From positions 25,342,420 through 25,406,419 of the forward strand of contig OX940865.1 in NCBI GenBank assembly GCA_954871525.1: a stretch of DNA of 64,000 bases, in the 5' to 3' direction. A program made the position numbers and the translations under genes. This stretch comes from Parietaria judaica (Eukaryota; Streptophyta; Magnoliopsida; Rosales; Urticaceae). This document shows positions 1 through 12,977 of this stretch, piece by piece; the stretch's first letter is position 1, and the number at the start of each line of letters is the position of its first letter. Under the pieces are notes generated by a model, which did not search any database, was not told the DNA's origin, and worked only from the letters and a program-made list of their open reading frames with translations.

Positions 1-369
1 TTAATTCTCACAAATTTTATAATAATTAGCTATATATATGTGTATGACTATATGTCTTCTTTTATTCCTTTCGCTTTATACAACAACAAATCATCCAGTA
101 TCCAACATGCCTTGTCCCTGTTTTGTCCTCCTCCAATCGATTGAATAATACAATCTTTTTTTTAATCAAATGTAATGTACCATAATCTTATTTATAATCT
201 ACATTTTTCATTATTTATTTTGCTGTAATCAAGTTGGAGATTATTGACCCTTTTTCCTCGTCAATTGATATCTAAATATGTTTAGACCGAAATAATTAAA
301 TAAAATTCATGATTGTATTCTAATGGGTTCTTACGTTACGTGGATAATTAATACGTGAATAGCTGTTCT

Positions 370-400
<31 letters not shown>

Positions 401-595
401 GCATGTCCTACGTACATATAATATGTGTGTTTTTGGGAACATTTTGAATTATTAGGAGAGTGAGAAGAGAGACGAGTGTGTGTGTGTGAGAGACCGTTGG
501 AAATTATAGCCAATCCAATTTTGGTAAGCTCGGAAAATAATATTAATAAATAATAAGAATAGGTGTCAAGCGCTCCCTGCCACGTCATCACCGCG
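1..595. other. Intergenic sequence upstream of the NHL gene
   Basis: AT-rich sequence with a (TTA)n run at about 371-393. A pyrimidine-rich stretch begins near 625 and probably belongs to the leader of the gene at 1032. I see no coding exon, RNA gene or transposon end here. Confidence 0.5.
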
Positions 596-710
596 CGTGA
601 ATCTCGCGCTTCAATCCCTGCCACTCTTCTTCCTTCTCTCTCTTCCCCATTATATCAACTTCGTCTTCTTCTTCTTCCTCTTCTTCATCCTCTGCTACTC
701 TCTCTCTCTC

Positions 711-977
711 CAATGGAAATGTCTGTGTCCTCGTGATCCCAGAATTGAACTTCCTTCCTCTCAAAACGCCGCCGTTTCGCCTCACCGTTCTCTGAACCGG
801 TTCAAATGTGCGAGTCCTCGTTGTGAATTGTGATCATATATAGGAGAAAATTCAACAAGCTTCATTTTCTGAACCATTCTCTCTCTTCAATGGAAATCTC
901 CGTGTCCTCCTTGTAATTCAAGGAAACAATCTCTCTCTCTCTCTCTCTCTCAGATAGCAATGTCCGAGTCTCTGTGA
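711..977 (+). promoter_or_regulatory. Leader with four similar short uORFs before the NHL gene
   Basis: Four short upstream reading frames precede the start codon at 1032: 713-736 (MEMSVSS), 806-826 (MCESSL), 890-916 (MEISVSSL) and 960-977 (MSESL). Each sits in a degenerate copy of a unit resembling CAATGGAAATCTCCGTGTCC, and CT-rich microsatellite DNA lies between copies (for example 930-951). The frames and their similarity are seen directly. That they lie in the transcript and lower translation of the main frame is inference, because the transcription start is unknown. Confidence 0.5.
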
Positions 978-1031
978 TTCGCCTCGTGATTCTAGAAAAA
1001 CATCAAAGCTTCGTTCTTTTCACGAACAAAA

Positions 1032-1754
1032 ATGACGGAGCAACCTCTAAAGCCAGTGCTCCAGAAGCCGCCGGGTTACCGGGACCCGGCCGCCCCGGCA
1101 GTCCGGCCCGCGCCGATGAGAAAAGCGGTCCTCCCGGTGTCGTTCCGGACCGAGAAGAGGCGCCGGAACTGGTGCCGGCTGTGCTGCTGCTTCGCCGTGC
1201 TCTTCCTCCTCCTCCTAATCCTCGCCTCGGCCATCGCCTCCGGATTGTTCTACCTCTGGTTCGACCCGAAGCTCCCGGTTTTCCACCTCCAGTCGGTCCG
1301 GATCCCCCACTTCAACGTCACAGCCCGGCCCGACGACGGGACCTACCTCGACGCCTCGGTCATGGCCCGGATCGAGGCCAAGAACCCGAACTCGCGGCTG
1401 GAAATATACTACGGCGTGACCCGGGTCGGGTTCCGTGTCCCGGGCGAGGACACGGGTCTGGGCAGCGATAGCGTGGCGGGTTTCGCCCAGGGGAAGAGCA
1501 ATACGACGAGCCTGAAGGTAGAAACGGCGGTGAAGGGTCAGCTCGTGGTGGACGGGGTTGGGAAGAGGCTGAAGAGTAGGTTTAAGAGCAAGGAGCTTGT
1601 GGTGGAAATCAGGGCACGGACACGTGTCGGGTATTTGGTTCGCGGCATGCGGGTCGGGTCGGTCGGGTTGTCGGTTACCTGTGGCGGCGTTAGCCTGAGG
1701 AGGCTGAATGACGGTGACATGCCCAGGTGCAGCATGGAGATGCTCAAATGGTAA
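1032..1754 (+). CDS. NDR1/HIN1-like (LEA_2 domain) membrane protein
   Basis: Single-exon gene for a 240-residue protein of the plant NHL/LEA_2 family, whose members sit in the plasma membrane and act in defence and stress responses. Residues 1-40 are proline-rich and basic. A Lys/Arg patch (42-45) and a cysteine cluster (48, 51-53) lead into one strongly hydrophobic segment at about 54-76. The typical Y-L-W-F-D-P-K-L-P boundary follows at 74-82. The rest is a beta-rich LEA_2 domain with an A-K-N-P-N block at about 116-120 and possible N-glycosylation at N95. The C-terminus ends in a conserved-looking Cys and a final Trp. The ATG at 1032 is chosen because the frame upstream lacks an ATG and the length fits the family. 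The coding DNA is much more GC-rich than its surroundings, which is common for intronless plant genes. The family call is firm; the exact subgroup is not. Confidence 0.9.
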   Translation: MTEQPLKPVLQKPPGYRDPAAPAVRPAPMRKAVLPVSFRTEKRRRNWCRLCCCFAVLFLLLLILASAIASGLFYLWFDPKLPVFHLQSVRIPHFNVTARPDDGTYLDASVMARIEAKNPNSRLEIYYGVTRVGFRVPGEDTGLGSDSVAGFAQGKSNTTSLKVETAVKGQLVVDGVGKRLKSRFKSKELVVEIRARTRVGYLVRGMRVGSVGLSVTCGGVSLRRLNDGDMPRCSMEMLKW

Positions 1755-3375
1755 TTCACTATTAATTAATATTTGTTTATTTTAATTAATTATTTTCATT
1801 TTCCTACTAATTAGAGATTGTTTGTTTGATAATTATTAAGCTTTCTTTTCAAGTCCAAAACACACACATTGATTGTTAAAATTAGGTGAGTAAGATAAAT
1901 AGATAATGAATTATGAAATAAATGGATGGTTGCTAAATCATTAACTCATAAGTATAACTCATAATCATTAACTTATTTAGTATCATCATGCTCTAGTGAT
2001 AAATCATAAGTATAACTCATGAGCCATAAATTAATTTTTTGCAATTTTATTCCATAAAAAAAATTGCATTTTTATTTTTATTTTGGTCGGTTGATCTTTA
2101 GTCTTTTTACATGTAAAATAAACTCTATTAATTGATTTTTATAAATATAAATCAAATATTATTATCTTGTTAGACCGAAATATGACCCCAATTCTATTTT
2201 GAACAATGTGTTTGTCTGTCTGTATAGATGCAAATTATATTTTTCTCAAGAAAATAGCTAATTACTAATAATGTCTTCTTTTTTTAAGGAATAGTAGTGA
2301 GTGCCTATATAATTAAAAGTTGAGCATTATTAACATAAACTTTAAACATAAATTCGATCCAAAAAAGTTCTTTATCCGGTTTTCAATTTGCAAATCAAAT
2401 ATCGAAAACTTAATACGATTTTATTGGACTAAAAACTTTTTTATTTTATAAATATGAACCATATTATTTGTTTTTAGAGTCTTCCCTGACAATTTTTTAT
2501 ATAATTTTATATTGTTCATTATTGTACCAAATCATGCAATCAAACTTTTGCTTAAGGCAAAAGCTTGATTAATCGTACTATTCTACTATTTAGATCTGAA
2601 GATTTTGGCTTAACATCGACGCGATATTCAATCACATTATTTTAATTTAATGCGATAATGTATTTATTCAAGCATTGATTGCATTAAATATTTAAATCAT
2701 GTGATTTTCGGTGGCTAGTCAAATAAATTATTGGACGACGACATTTATTTTTATTTTTCCTGATTTTGATAGTTCCTTTCATTGCAGGATTAAAATTAAT
2801 TAATTTCTCTTGAAGAAGAAGGCTGCGTTATAGAATAGCATCGTTATCGCGTTGGATTTTGCAATTTTTGGCCGACAATATTTGTATGTAAACACACACT
2901 GGCTTGAAGCTAATTTTTTTATCATTATTTATTTGTTAATTTATAGTTATATTAAAATTCCATACGACATTTATTCTTCACATGGAAAAAAAAAAAAAAA
3001 GAGCATCTCAATAATACACCCCTAACGTGTGTGCATGTTTAAGATTTGGATCTTTCTATAAGTGTATATACAAGTTTGTTAAAAAGGGATTGGATTTATT
3101 CAACATGTTTATTTTATATTTTTTATGATATTAAATAAGTAAATTGTTGGTATTTTTATTAGTCTAAAAGATTCCTATTTGTTGTAGTCTTGTAGATGGT
3201 TTATTAGATGGGATTTCTTTGGATGGCGGAAGCTAATCCTTCAAAGAAGGAATCACAATTTTGGTTCTTGCTTTATTTGGGTAAATCTGAAATCAAAATA
3301 TTTGAATTTTGCTCGAAAACAGTTTGAAGTGGATTTTTTTAATCCATAATTATCAATTTTAGATATATGTTAGAT
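1755..3375. other. AT-rich intergenic sequence
   Basis: The 3' flank of the NHL gene followed by AT-rich DNA with poly-A (about 2986-3000) and no long open frame starting with ATG. Nothing recognisable was found. Confidence 0.5.
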
Positions 3376-3590
3376 CAGGGCCGGCGGAACGGGAAGCCCG
3401 AGACGAAGTCTATTTTTTAGGTTAAAATTCCTGAAGTTTATTTTTTTAGGTTAAATTATTGAGGAGTTTTCACTTAAAAAAGCGAAACTGTATAGCTTTT
3501 ATGTAAGGTTAAAAAACTCAAAAAAAAAAAAAAATGGGCCTACGGCCATAGCCTCTCTCACCTTATGACAAGGCCGGGACTATGTTAGAT
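3376..3590. mobile_element. Short non-autonomous DNA transposon with 10-bp target duplication
   Basis: A 215-bp insertion flanked on both sides by TATGTTAGAT (3366-3375 and 3591-3600). It begins CAGGGCCGGC and ends AAGGCCGGGAC, so the termini are only imperfectly inverted. It contains two copies of a TTTTTTTAGGTTAAA-like word and a poly-A stretch. The duplication is direct evidence of insertion. A 10-bp duplication would suit a MULE, while 8 of these bases plus GGGCCGG ends would suit a hAT element. The superfamily is unresolved. Confidence 0.6.
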
Positions 3591-3846
3591 TGAGATTTGA
3601 TATAATATTAAAATTAAAAAAAGGATTAAACAATAAACTAACGAAATATGTTCCGGAATTTTCAAAAACAAAAAAGAATTTGGTCCTATATTTACAAAAT
3701 TTCTTTGAAGCTGAACAAGTTAAGAAGGAAAAAAGAAATACTAAGACGTGAATGTGAAAAAATTGGACATAATGTCTTATTATCTACTTTTTTTTTTCTT
3801 TTCGTAATTGGTTCGTCTTAGGTTACAGCTATATCCTGTGTTATAT

Positions 3847-3908
3847 ATCATTATTTGTAGTTGAATTTTATTTGCGTATCATTATTTGTAGTTGAATTTT
3901 ATTTGCGT
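3847..3908. repeat. Tandem duplication, 31-bp unit
   Basis: Two adjacent near-identical copies (3847-3877, 3878-3908) of a unit starting ATCATTATTTGTAGTTGAAT. It lies just outside the left LTR of the copia element and looks like a simple local duplication. Confidence 0.75.
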
Positions 3909-4019
3909 TATTTTCAACTTCAATAGTTTCAGCTTGTTTTAACACTGCGAAAAATATTTTCGTAACCACACAATCTTGACTAATAGAATTACTTTTTTAA
4001 GAAAAAATAATATACATAT

Positions 4020-4154
4020 TGTTGAATATTGTATAGCTTAGTGAGTGTTTTATAGTTTTGGTACTTTTACCACAATTTACTTTTATTATAATTAGAGTTG
4101 TAAATACTAAATTCATGAATGGAAATCACAACTTTCCCAAATCTGATTTTCACA
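4020..4154 (+). repeat. Left LTR of the copia element
   Basis: 135 bp, TG...CA ended. It differs from the right LTR at four single positions (C/T, A/G, A/C and A/C). The left-flank pentamer is CATAT. Confidence 0.93.
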
Positions 4155-4166
4155 TGGTATCAGAGC
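4155..4166 (+). other. Primer-binding site (initiator tRNA-Met type)
   Basis: TGGTATCAGAGC directly abuts the left LTR. This is the usual plant copia primer site, complementary to the 3' end of initiator methionyl tRNA. Confidence 0.92.
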
Positions 4167-4526
4167 AAGTGCTCTAGGAAAGTTCAAAAACCCTAGCCGC
4201 CGTCACCGTTTATTCCCGTGTAACCCTAGCCGCCGCCGTCACCGTTCAGGCTTCTGGCGACCTGCAACATCGTGTAACCAGCTTCTTATCCGGCGGAGGT
4301 CAGACCCGGTCTCATTTGCTCATTCTCAATTCCAGCTAAGCCTCTTCCAGATCGGCATCTCGCATCTCGGCCATCTCCGGCGTCGACCCATCATCGTCCT
4401 CTGCTCGGTGTCTCATTTCTCCCGAGCTCCTCTCTGCGTGCGAATATTCAAGGGGGTATTTTTGGGAATTCCATTTGTGGTGGGTCCCACACGTAAAGGG
4501 GGAATCAGGTCATTTTTGGGCTCATT

Positions 4527-4655
4527 TCTGTGTGTTCCAACACCAGATTTAGTGTTCCAACACCAGATTTGGTGTTCTATTTCTGTGTGTTCCAACACCA
4601 GATTTTGTGTTCTATTTCTGTGTGTTCCAACACCAGATTTGGTGTTCCAACACAC
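4527..4655 (+). repeat. Tandem hairpin repeats in the copia leader
   Basis: Four copies of AACACCAGATTTGGTGTT-like units, some separated by CTATTTCTGTGTGTTCC. Each full copy is a perfect inverted repeat (AACACCA / TGGTGTT) around a GATT loop. They lie between the primer-binding site and the first ATG of the polyprotein, where gag coding sequence would normally begin. An earlier part of the leader also repeats CCCTAGCCGCCGTCACCGTT twice (about 4190-4250). Confidence 0.8.
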
Positions 4656-4763
4656 AGAAGTTTCACAATTTCTCTTGGGTATCCCTGCGTCAAAAAGGGT
4701 TTGCCCACAACCAGAAATTTATTTTTTCTGGGTTGATTCCTCCCGATAAGTATCCGATAAATT

Positions 4764-5684
4764 ATGTCTTCTTGGGCCAAATCCGCTACTCCCATACTCT
4801 TCTCCTCGACACAACGTCGAGGACGTCCTTGGTGTGATCACTGCGATGCTCATGGTCATTGGAGATCCCAATGTTGGAAATTGCACGGCAAACCAACAAA
4901 TTGCACGGATCGACCCACGTCCACTATTAGCCCTGATGATATTAATCTTCGAGAGGACATGAACCGACTCATGGAAAAATTGAAGTCCCTACAGATGAGG
5001 ATCAGCAAGCAATTCACCACCGATTCACCAAATAGCATCCATGCTCACACAGGAGTGACCTCTGTCAGCCTCGCCCTAACTCGCCCGAGCAACACTTGGA
5101 TCGTTGATTCAGGTGCATCAGACCATATGACGGGTAACAAGAGTTATTTTCTCACCCTTGGACCTTGCCCACGGGGTTCAACAGTTCGAAATGCTGATGG
5201 GACTCTCATTCCGGTTGTTGGAATCGGCTCTATCCGACTATCTATGAACATTACACTTTACTCGGTGTTATTTGTTCCACAAATTGCTTGCAACCTGATT
5301 TCTGTCAGTAAGATCACACGTGATTCTAATTGCATTTCACGATTTTTTGCCGACTTTTGTGATTTTCAGGTGGTGGGTTCTGGAAAGGAAATTGGTCGAG
5401 GTGAGATGCGCGATGGCCTCTACATGTTCAACGATACAACTTCTCTGGTAACACAAGTTCCAGATTCCGACAAAGGTCATGTGTCATCAAGTGCTATAAC
5501 TCTTTCAAATCATGTATCTGTCGAAGATCAAGTTATGTTATGGCACTATCGCCTTGGTCATCCCAGTTTCCCACATCTTGAAAAAGCATTTCCAAATTTG
5601 TTCATCAAAATCAAGTCTTCTCATTATAACTATCAAGTGTGTGAATTTGAAAAACATACCCGACATTCCTTCCGAAGCGTCGAC

Positions 5685-5736
<52 letters not shown>

Positions 5737-8470
5737 AATCATCAAAACCTTTTTCTGTGATTCATAGCGACATATGGGGGCCCTCAAGGGTACGTCACAC
5801 CAGCGGAGCTAGATGGTTCATCACATTTATCGATGATCACACTCGAATGACGTGGTCATATCTTCTGAAAGACAAAACTGAAGCTGCTCCAATTTTCAAA
5901 CGTTTCTACTCCATGGTTGAGTCCCAATTTGATACCCGTGTGCAAGTTCTCCATACGGACAACGCCCGGGATTACTTCAACCAAACTCTCTCTCCGTTCT
6001 TGACTGAAAAAGGAATTGTCCACATAAGCTCATGTGTGGATACTCCACAGCAAAACAGTATTGCTGAGCGAAAAAATCGACACATTCTCGAAGTCGCTCG
6101 GTCCATTATGTTTGGCCGATCTGTCCCAAAACATTTTTGGGGTGATGCGATCCTCACAGCAAATTACCTCATCAATCGTATGCCGAGTCGTGTCCTAAAA
6201 TTCCTATCACCTCGTCAAGTCCTTAGTGAGATTCATCCTCATCTCCTATCCTTCTCCTCTGACCTACCAAAAAAGGTCTTCGGGTGTCCCGCCTTTGTCC
6301 ATGTCCACAAACAAAATCGGTCAAAGCTCGATCCTAGAGCTGTCAAGTGCATCTTTTTGGGTTATTCGTTGCATCAAAAAGGGTATCGATGTTATTGTCC
6401 ATCTACTCGCACGACGTATCACACCATGGATGTTACTTTCTTTGAAGGTGATTCTTTCTTTCCCAAATCCGACATCCAGGGGGAAAATTCTTGGGAATCT
6501 CAAATTGGGGAAATCGGGGAAGTCGATCAAGACACTCAACCCGAAAACCCATCACCTTCAATCCAACCAATCGACACTCTGGATTGGGAAATCGGGGAAA
6601 TCAATCAAGAAAATCAACCCGAAAACCCATCATCTTCAATCCAACCAATCGACACTCTTGATATGGTTGTCGAAAATATCTCAGACTCTTCTCCTAGCTC
6701 ATCTCGGTCTCCTGAACATGGAGAGACCTCCTCGCATCGTCAAATCGGCCAAGATCCGGATCCGACTCCCTCTACCTCGACTAATCCATCAGGTACGGAA
6801 ACTCTTCAACCCGTGGTCGATGATTCAGAACTCCCTATTGCTCTCCGAAAAGGCGTTCGTAAGAAACCTGTTCATGGGAACACCGAATATCCCATTGAAC
6901 GTTATGTTGCCTACAACAAGTTGAATCCGAAATATAGAGCTTTTATCACTAACCTTTATAGCATCAAGGTCCCTAGCTCTATCATGAAGCTCTTCAGGTT
7001 CCTGCTTGGAAACATGCAGCAGAAGAAGAAATTCGAGCATTGGATAGCAACAGAACATGGAGTCTCACTGCATTGCCACGCGAAAAACGCCCTGTGGGAT
7101 GTAAATGGGTCTTCACAGTCAAGTACAAGACCGATGGGAGTATAGAGAGATTCAAAGCTAGACTTGTCGCAAAGGGTTTCACCCAAACTGAAGGAATCGA
7201 CTTTCAAGAGACGTTTGCTCCAGTGGCTAAACTAAACACGGTACAAGTACTTCTTTCTCTTGCCGTAAATATGGATTGGCCACTATTTCAGCTTGATGTC
7301 AAGAACGCATTCCTCAATGGCGACCTTCAAGAAGAAGTCTGCATGAAGATACCTCCAGGACTAGAAAAAGACTCCAATCGTCACCTAGTCTGCAGACTGA
7401 AAAAGTCGTTGTACGGCTTAAAACAGTCTCCTCGTGCTTGGTTTGAAAAATTCACCAAGGCCGTCACTTCCAGCGGATACCTCCAATGTCAAGCCGATCA
7501 TACTCTCTTCGTTAAAACGGAACAACAATGGAAAGATTGCAATTCTCATTTGACGACATCATCATGACCGGTGATGACTCGGAGGAAATCGCAAAACTCA
7601 AGCAAGTACTCGCAACCATACTTCTTGGGTATGGAAGTAGCAAGATCAGACGAAGGCATTGCTATTTCCCAAAGGAAGTATGTACTTGACTTACTTCAAG
7701 AAACCGGTCTTCTTGGTTGCAAGCCGGTTGACACTCCGATGGATCCGAAGAAGAAGTTCTCTCATTTCGCCGAAAGCGCTCCCGTCGACAAAGGGAGATA
7801 TCAGAGACTTGTCGGTAAACTCATCTATCTCTCGCACACACGTCCAGACATCGCCTACTCTGTCAGTGTTGTCAGTCAACACATGAACAACCCAAACGAG
7901 GACCACATGGAAGCCGTGAACCGAATCTTGAGGTATCTAAAGTCTACCCTAGGTCATGGCTTATTGTTCAAGAAATCTGAGAACCGTAAGGTCAAGATCT
8001 TCACTGACGCAAGTTGGGCTGGAGAAGCCACTGATCGAAGATCAACCTCGGGTTATTGTTCATATGTATGGGGTAACCTCGTTACTTGGAGAAGCAAAAA
8101 GCAATCGGTTGTTTCTCGTAGTAGCGCAGAGTCCGAGTACCGTGCTCTTGCATTAGGCATATGCGAGGGAATGTGGATGCAGAGGCTCATGAAAGAGCTA
8201 AGGATGCATCGACCAGGGGCTATCAAGATGTTCTGTGATAGTCAGGCCGCAATCAGAATTGTCAAGAATCCAGTCCATCACGACCGAACGAAGCACATTG
8301 AAATTGATAGACATTTCATTTCGGAGAAGGTTAATGGTGGCATCATCGACTTGAGCTACATTCCTTCCAAGCTTCAGATTGCGGACATCCTCACTAAAGC
8401 TTTACCTCGAAGTTCTTTTGATGAACTTAGTTCCAAGCTTGGGTTGTATATCATATACTACCCAACTTGA
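4764..8470 (+). pseudogene. Copia gag-pol remnant, frameshifted and deleted
   Basis: Reading from 4764, only the tail of gag survives: a zinc knuckle of the C-x2-C-x3-GH-x4-C type near residue 24. The aspartic protease motif D-S-G-A-S-D, the GAG-pre-integrase and integrase core, and a linker follow to about 6980. The frame then shifts near 6981-6990, and reverse transcriptase continues in another frame to 7567. At 7541-7557 the Y-V of the catalytic Y-V-D-D box is missing, with a further frame change. A second small deletion lies near 7605-7622. The last frame (7571-8470) holds the end of reverse transcriptase and an RNase H domain with intact-looking S-S-A-E-S-E-Y and C-D-S-Q-A-A blocks, stopping just before the polypurine tract. 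The product is non-functional as read. Confidence 0.9.
6510..6665 (+). repeat. 26-codon tandem duplication in the pol linker
   Basis: Two in-frame 78-bp units (6510-6587, 6588-6665) encode near-identical 26-residue segments that begin E-I-G-E and end I-D-T-L-D. They lie in the variable linker between integrase and reverse transcriptase. Confidence 0.85.
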
Positions 8471-8477
8471 GGGGGAG
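8469..8477 (+). other. Polypurine tract
   Basis: GAGGGGGAG immediately precedes the right LTR, the expected place and composition for the plus-strand primer of a copia element. Confidence 0.85.
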
Positions 8478-8612
8478 TGTTGAATATTGTATAGCTTAGT
8501 GAGTGTTTTATAGTTTTGGTACTTTTACCACAATTTATTTTTATTGTAATTAGAGTTGTAAATACTCAATTCATGAATGGAAATCACAACTTTCCCAACT
8601 CTGATTTTCACA
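8478..8612 (+). repeat. Right LTR of the copia element
   Basis: 135 bp, 131 of 135 positions identical to the left LTR. It is followed by TAATT, which does not repeat the left flank. Confidence 0.93.
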
Positions 8613-9052
8613 TAATTCTTATTAGAGAAAGTAGATTAAGTGTCAAGTGCGTGTACATACATTATACATATTTATATATCGTGATATCTGCTTTGTGGAT
8701 TTGATGTCGTTGAAAGGAGCTTCCGAACTTATCCATTCCACAATCAATGGCCTTTTTATTTATTTAATCCCATCGCATACACACACTATACAATTGACAT
8801 TACAATATAAATGAAGATATTGGGCCATGAATGTGTTACTTGATTGGATTATATTACAATCTTTGACCATATCAGATGAGCTTCACATTTTATATTACAT
8901 AAATATGGCTTTAATTTTGTTGTTCCAATTGCTGTTACAATTTGTTTCAAGACAATATTAATTGCATGTAATTATTTGTTATTTTCTATTATTTTTCACC
9001 TTATATAGCCGTTAGTTTACAAATAAATAATAGCGACTTTTATATATCTACA

Positions 9053-9083
<31 letters not shown>

Positions 9084-11124
9084 AAAATGTCAAGATTCTA
9101 AACTTATTTTCTAATGTGAAGGATGGTAATAGTTAGTCTTCTTCAAGTGGTCGGATAGCCGATCTCCGGGTTAGACTTGGCACGAGTTGTAGGCGAGAGC
9201 TGCCTACGGGCCCGCTCCATAGTTGTCTATATAAGCCGAGCAACTCCTGGTCACCCTACACTACTAGTAATAAATAATGACTAACGAAGATCGTGTATTA
9301 TTGACTGATTCATAAAAAAAATGCAATAATTGAATTGAAGGCACTTTTAGCTTTAAGTGAATTTTTTGATGTATACTTGGAGTTTAACTTTAGCCTTACT
9401 TTGGCACTTTTGTGATCTTAGTTACCTGAGTGGACTATACTATATTATAATCCACCAACAGCATATTATGATTTATATATTCATAATACATATATTGTAT
9501 AAATTATAATATATTATGATTGGTTAGACTCTCCCATTCCATATGTCAATCTCACTTAATATGCTTATATTAATGCATGCATAGTTAAACTGAGTCGAGT
9601 AGGCCCAATTATAACTATTGGAAGAAAACTCAAGTTTAAAAACCAAATTTTAGTTAAGAGAAAAAAGAAAAAAAAAAAAGCTCAAGTCAATATAGATTAC
9701 TCTCATGAATGAGTCTCTCAAATGTTAAAGTGGGTAAAGATCTTGTTACCCATAAATTATGTTTTGTCTATTTTCCTATGACTTGATCGATAAACTTTTG
9801 TAATTTTTTTTTCTTCAAAAAAATCCATATGCATATGTTAGTTATATTGTAAATTAATAATATATGGAGAAACTATTTAGACCATCATTTCACTTTCTAG
9901 TGGATTTTTCTAATTTGACGAGTATTTGCTTGTGGTTTTAATTCCGAAAAAGTATACTCTCGCCGAGTTTTAGAAAGCCATCATTGATTAGTGAAGTGCA
10001 TGAGACTTTCTCTTTAAAGCTCGTTGAGTATGTGCTAGTAATTCGTCGGTGATAATTTTTCTCAATTTTCAAGTTCGTAGTATTTCTAGGTCCATTAACA
10101 AACTGAAACTTGTTGAACTTTGTTTTTGAAGTCTCAACAAGAGTATCCAACTCAAACTTTAATAACTATGTGAGAATGATAAGTAGTCGAGTTTAATTTT
10201 CGTAATGCTCTCGCTTAATTTTTAGCACTGCGAAAGTCGGGACAAATTTTGATAATTGAAGAGATATTTGTCCACTAAATTTTGACATTTTTAAACTATT
10301 CAACGTAAGTTTAATTTTAATTTAATTATAATTTTCAAGGCATTTTCATATATAGTGCAAAAGCAAAGAGAGAACTATCGGGCATTTCAATAAGCTTATT
10401 TCAATAATTTGAATACGTTATAGTTTCGTTGCAAGAGTCAATAGAGACGTGAGACGTCCATGGCATAAATACTCGTAAACAATATTTTTTAGTCAAATAA
10501 TCTCCTTGTTTGTTTATTACTGAATAAATTTTTAATGTTATAAATGTGTATTCTAATTTCTAAGCCCCTAATTTGAAAGACTAACAAAAATCAACGGAAC
10601 CACATACATCGTAATATTCGAAGCTAAATCCATGATAAACAACCAATGAGATTATAACTGCTCAAGTCAAAACACTATTTTATAGCTACTTATGCCGTAA
10701 TAAATTACTTTTTTTATTATGATTATGAATAAATTTTGCACAATTGAGAGTGAAGGAAGGTCAAGTGGGTTTCAAACCTCGTAACAGCGTTACGAATCGT
10801 AACGCAACGGGCGGGTCCCGCAAGGGAATCCCATGGTCCCAGTCTCAGTTCATCGCCACCGAATCTCCAACCACAGCCGTCCATCTAAGAGGATCAAAGA
10901 AGTCATACAAGCGGACGGCCCAGATGGAATCTGAGCGGGCACGGAACCAGGTTCACACACCGCACGAAAGCGACGTCTCGCACACGCGCACGCACACGCA
11001 CATTCCTCTGGTCCTCTTTTTGTACATCATCATCGTCCCCATTTCGCTTCTCTCTCCTCTCTCTCTCTCTCCTCCGAAGCCTCTCTCTTTCCTTCAGATC
11101 CGTGCCGATCTTCAACGCTCATCC
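8613..11124. other. Intergenic region and upstream flank of the UBC gene
   Basis: AT-rich with a (TA)n run at about 9059-9084. A GC-richer island at about 9150-9260 of unknown origin has no open frame and no terminal repeats that I can find. The last 100 bases are CT-rich (11045-11095) and look like a plant 5' leader. Confidence 0.5.

Positions 11125-12977
<1,853 letters not shown>

Larger units (their letters stand above)
4020..8612 (+). mobile_element. Ty1/copia LTR retrotransposon, defective
   Basis: A 4.6-kb element bounded by two 135-bp direct repeats that start TGTTGAATATTG and end TTTTCACA. It has a primer-binding site after the left LTR and a purine tract before the right LTR. The order protease, integrase, reverse transcriptase, RNase H is copia-type. 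The LTRs differ at 4 of 135 positions, so the insertion is fairly young. The 5 bp flanking each side (CATAT at 4015-4019, TAATT at 8613-8617) do not match, so no target duplication is visible. The gag capsid region is essentially missing and pol is broken, so the copy cannot be autonomous. LTRs of this length are short for a plant copia element. Confidence 0.93.

Noticed and set aside
974..1471. Long frame overlapping the NHL gene in another phase
   Set aside because: Starts with GTG and is a shadow caused by GC-rich third positions of the NHL coding sequence.
4015..8617. Target-site duplication for the copia element
   Set aside because: CATAT and TAATT do not match and shifting the LTR boundary by a few bases does not help.
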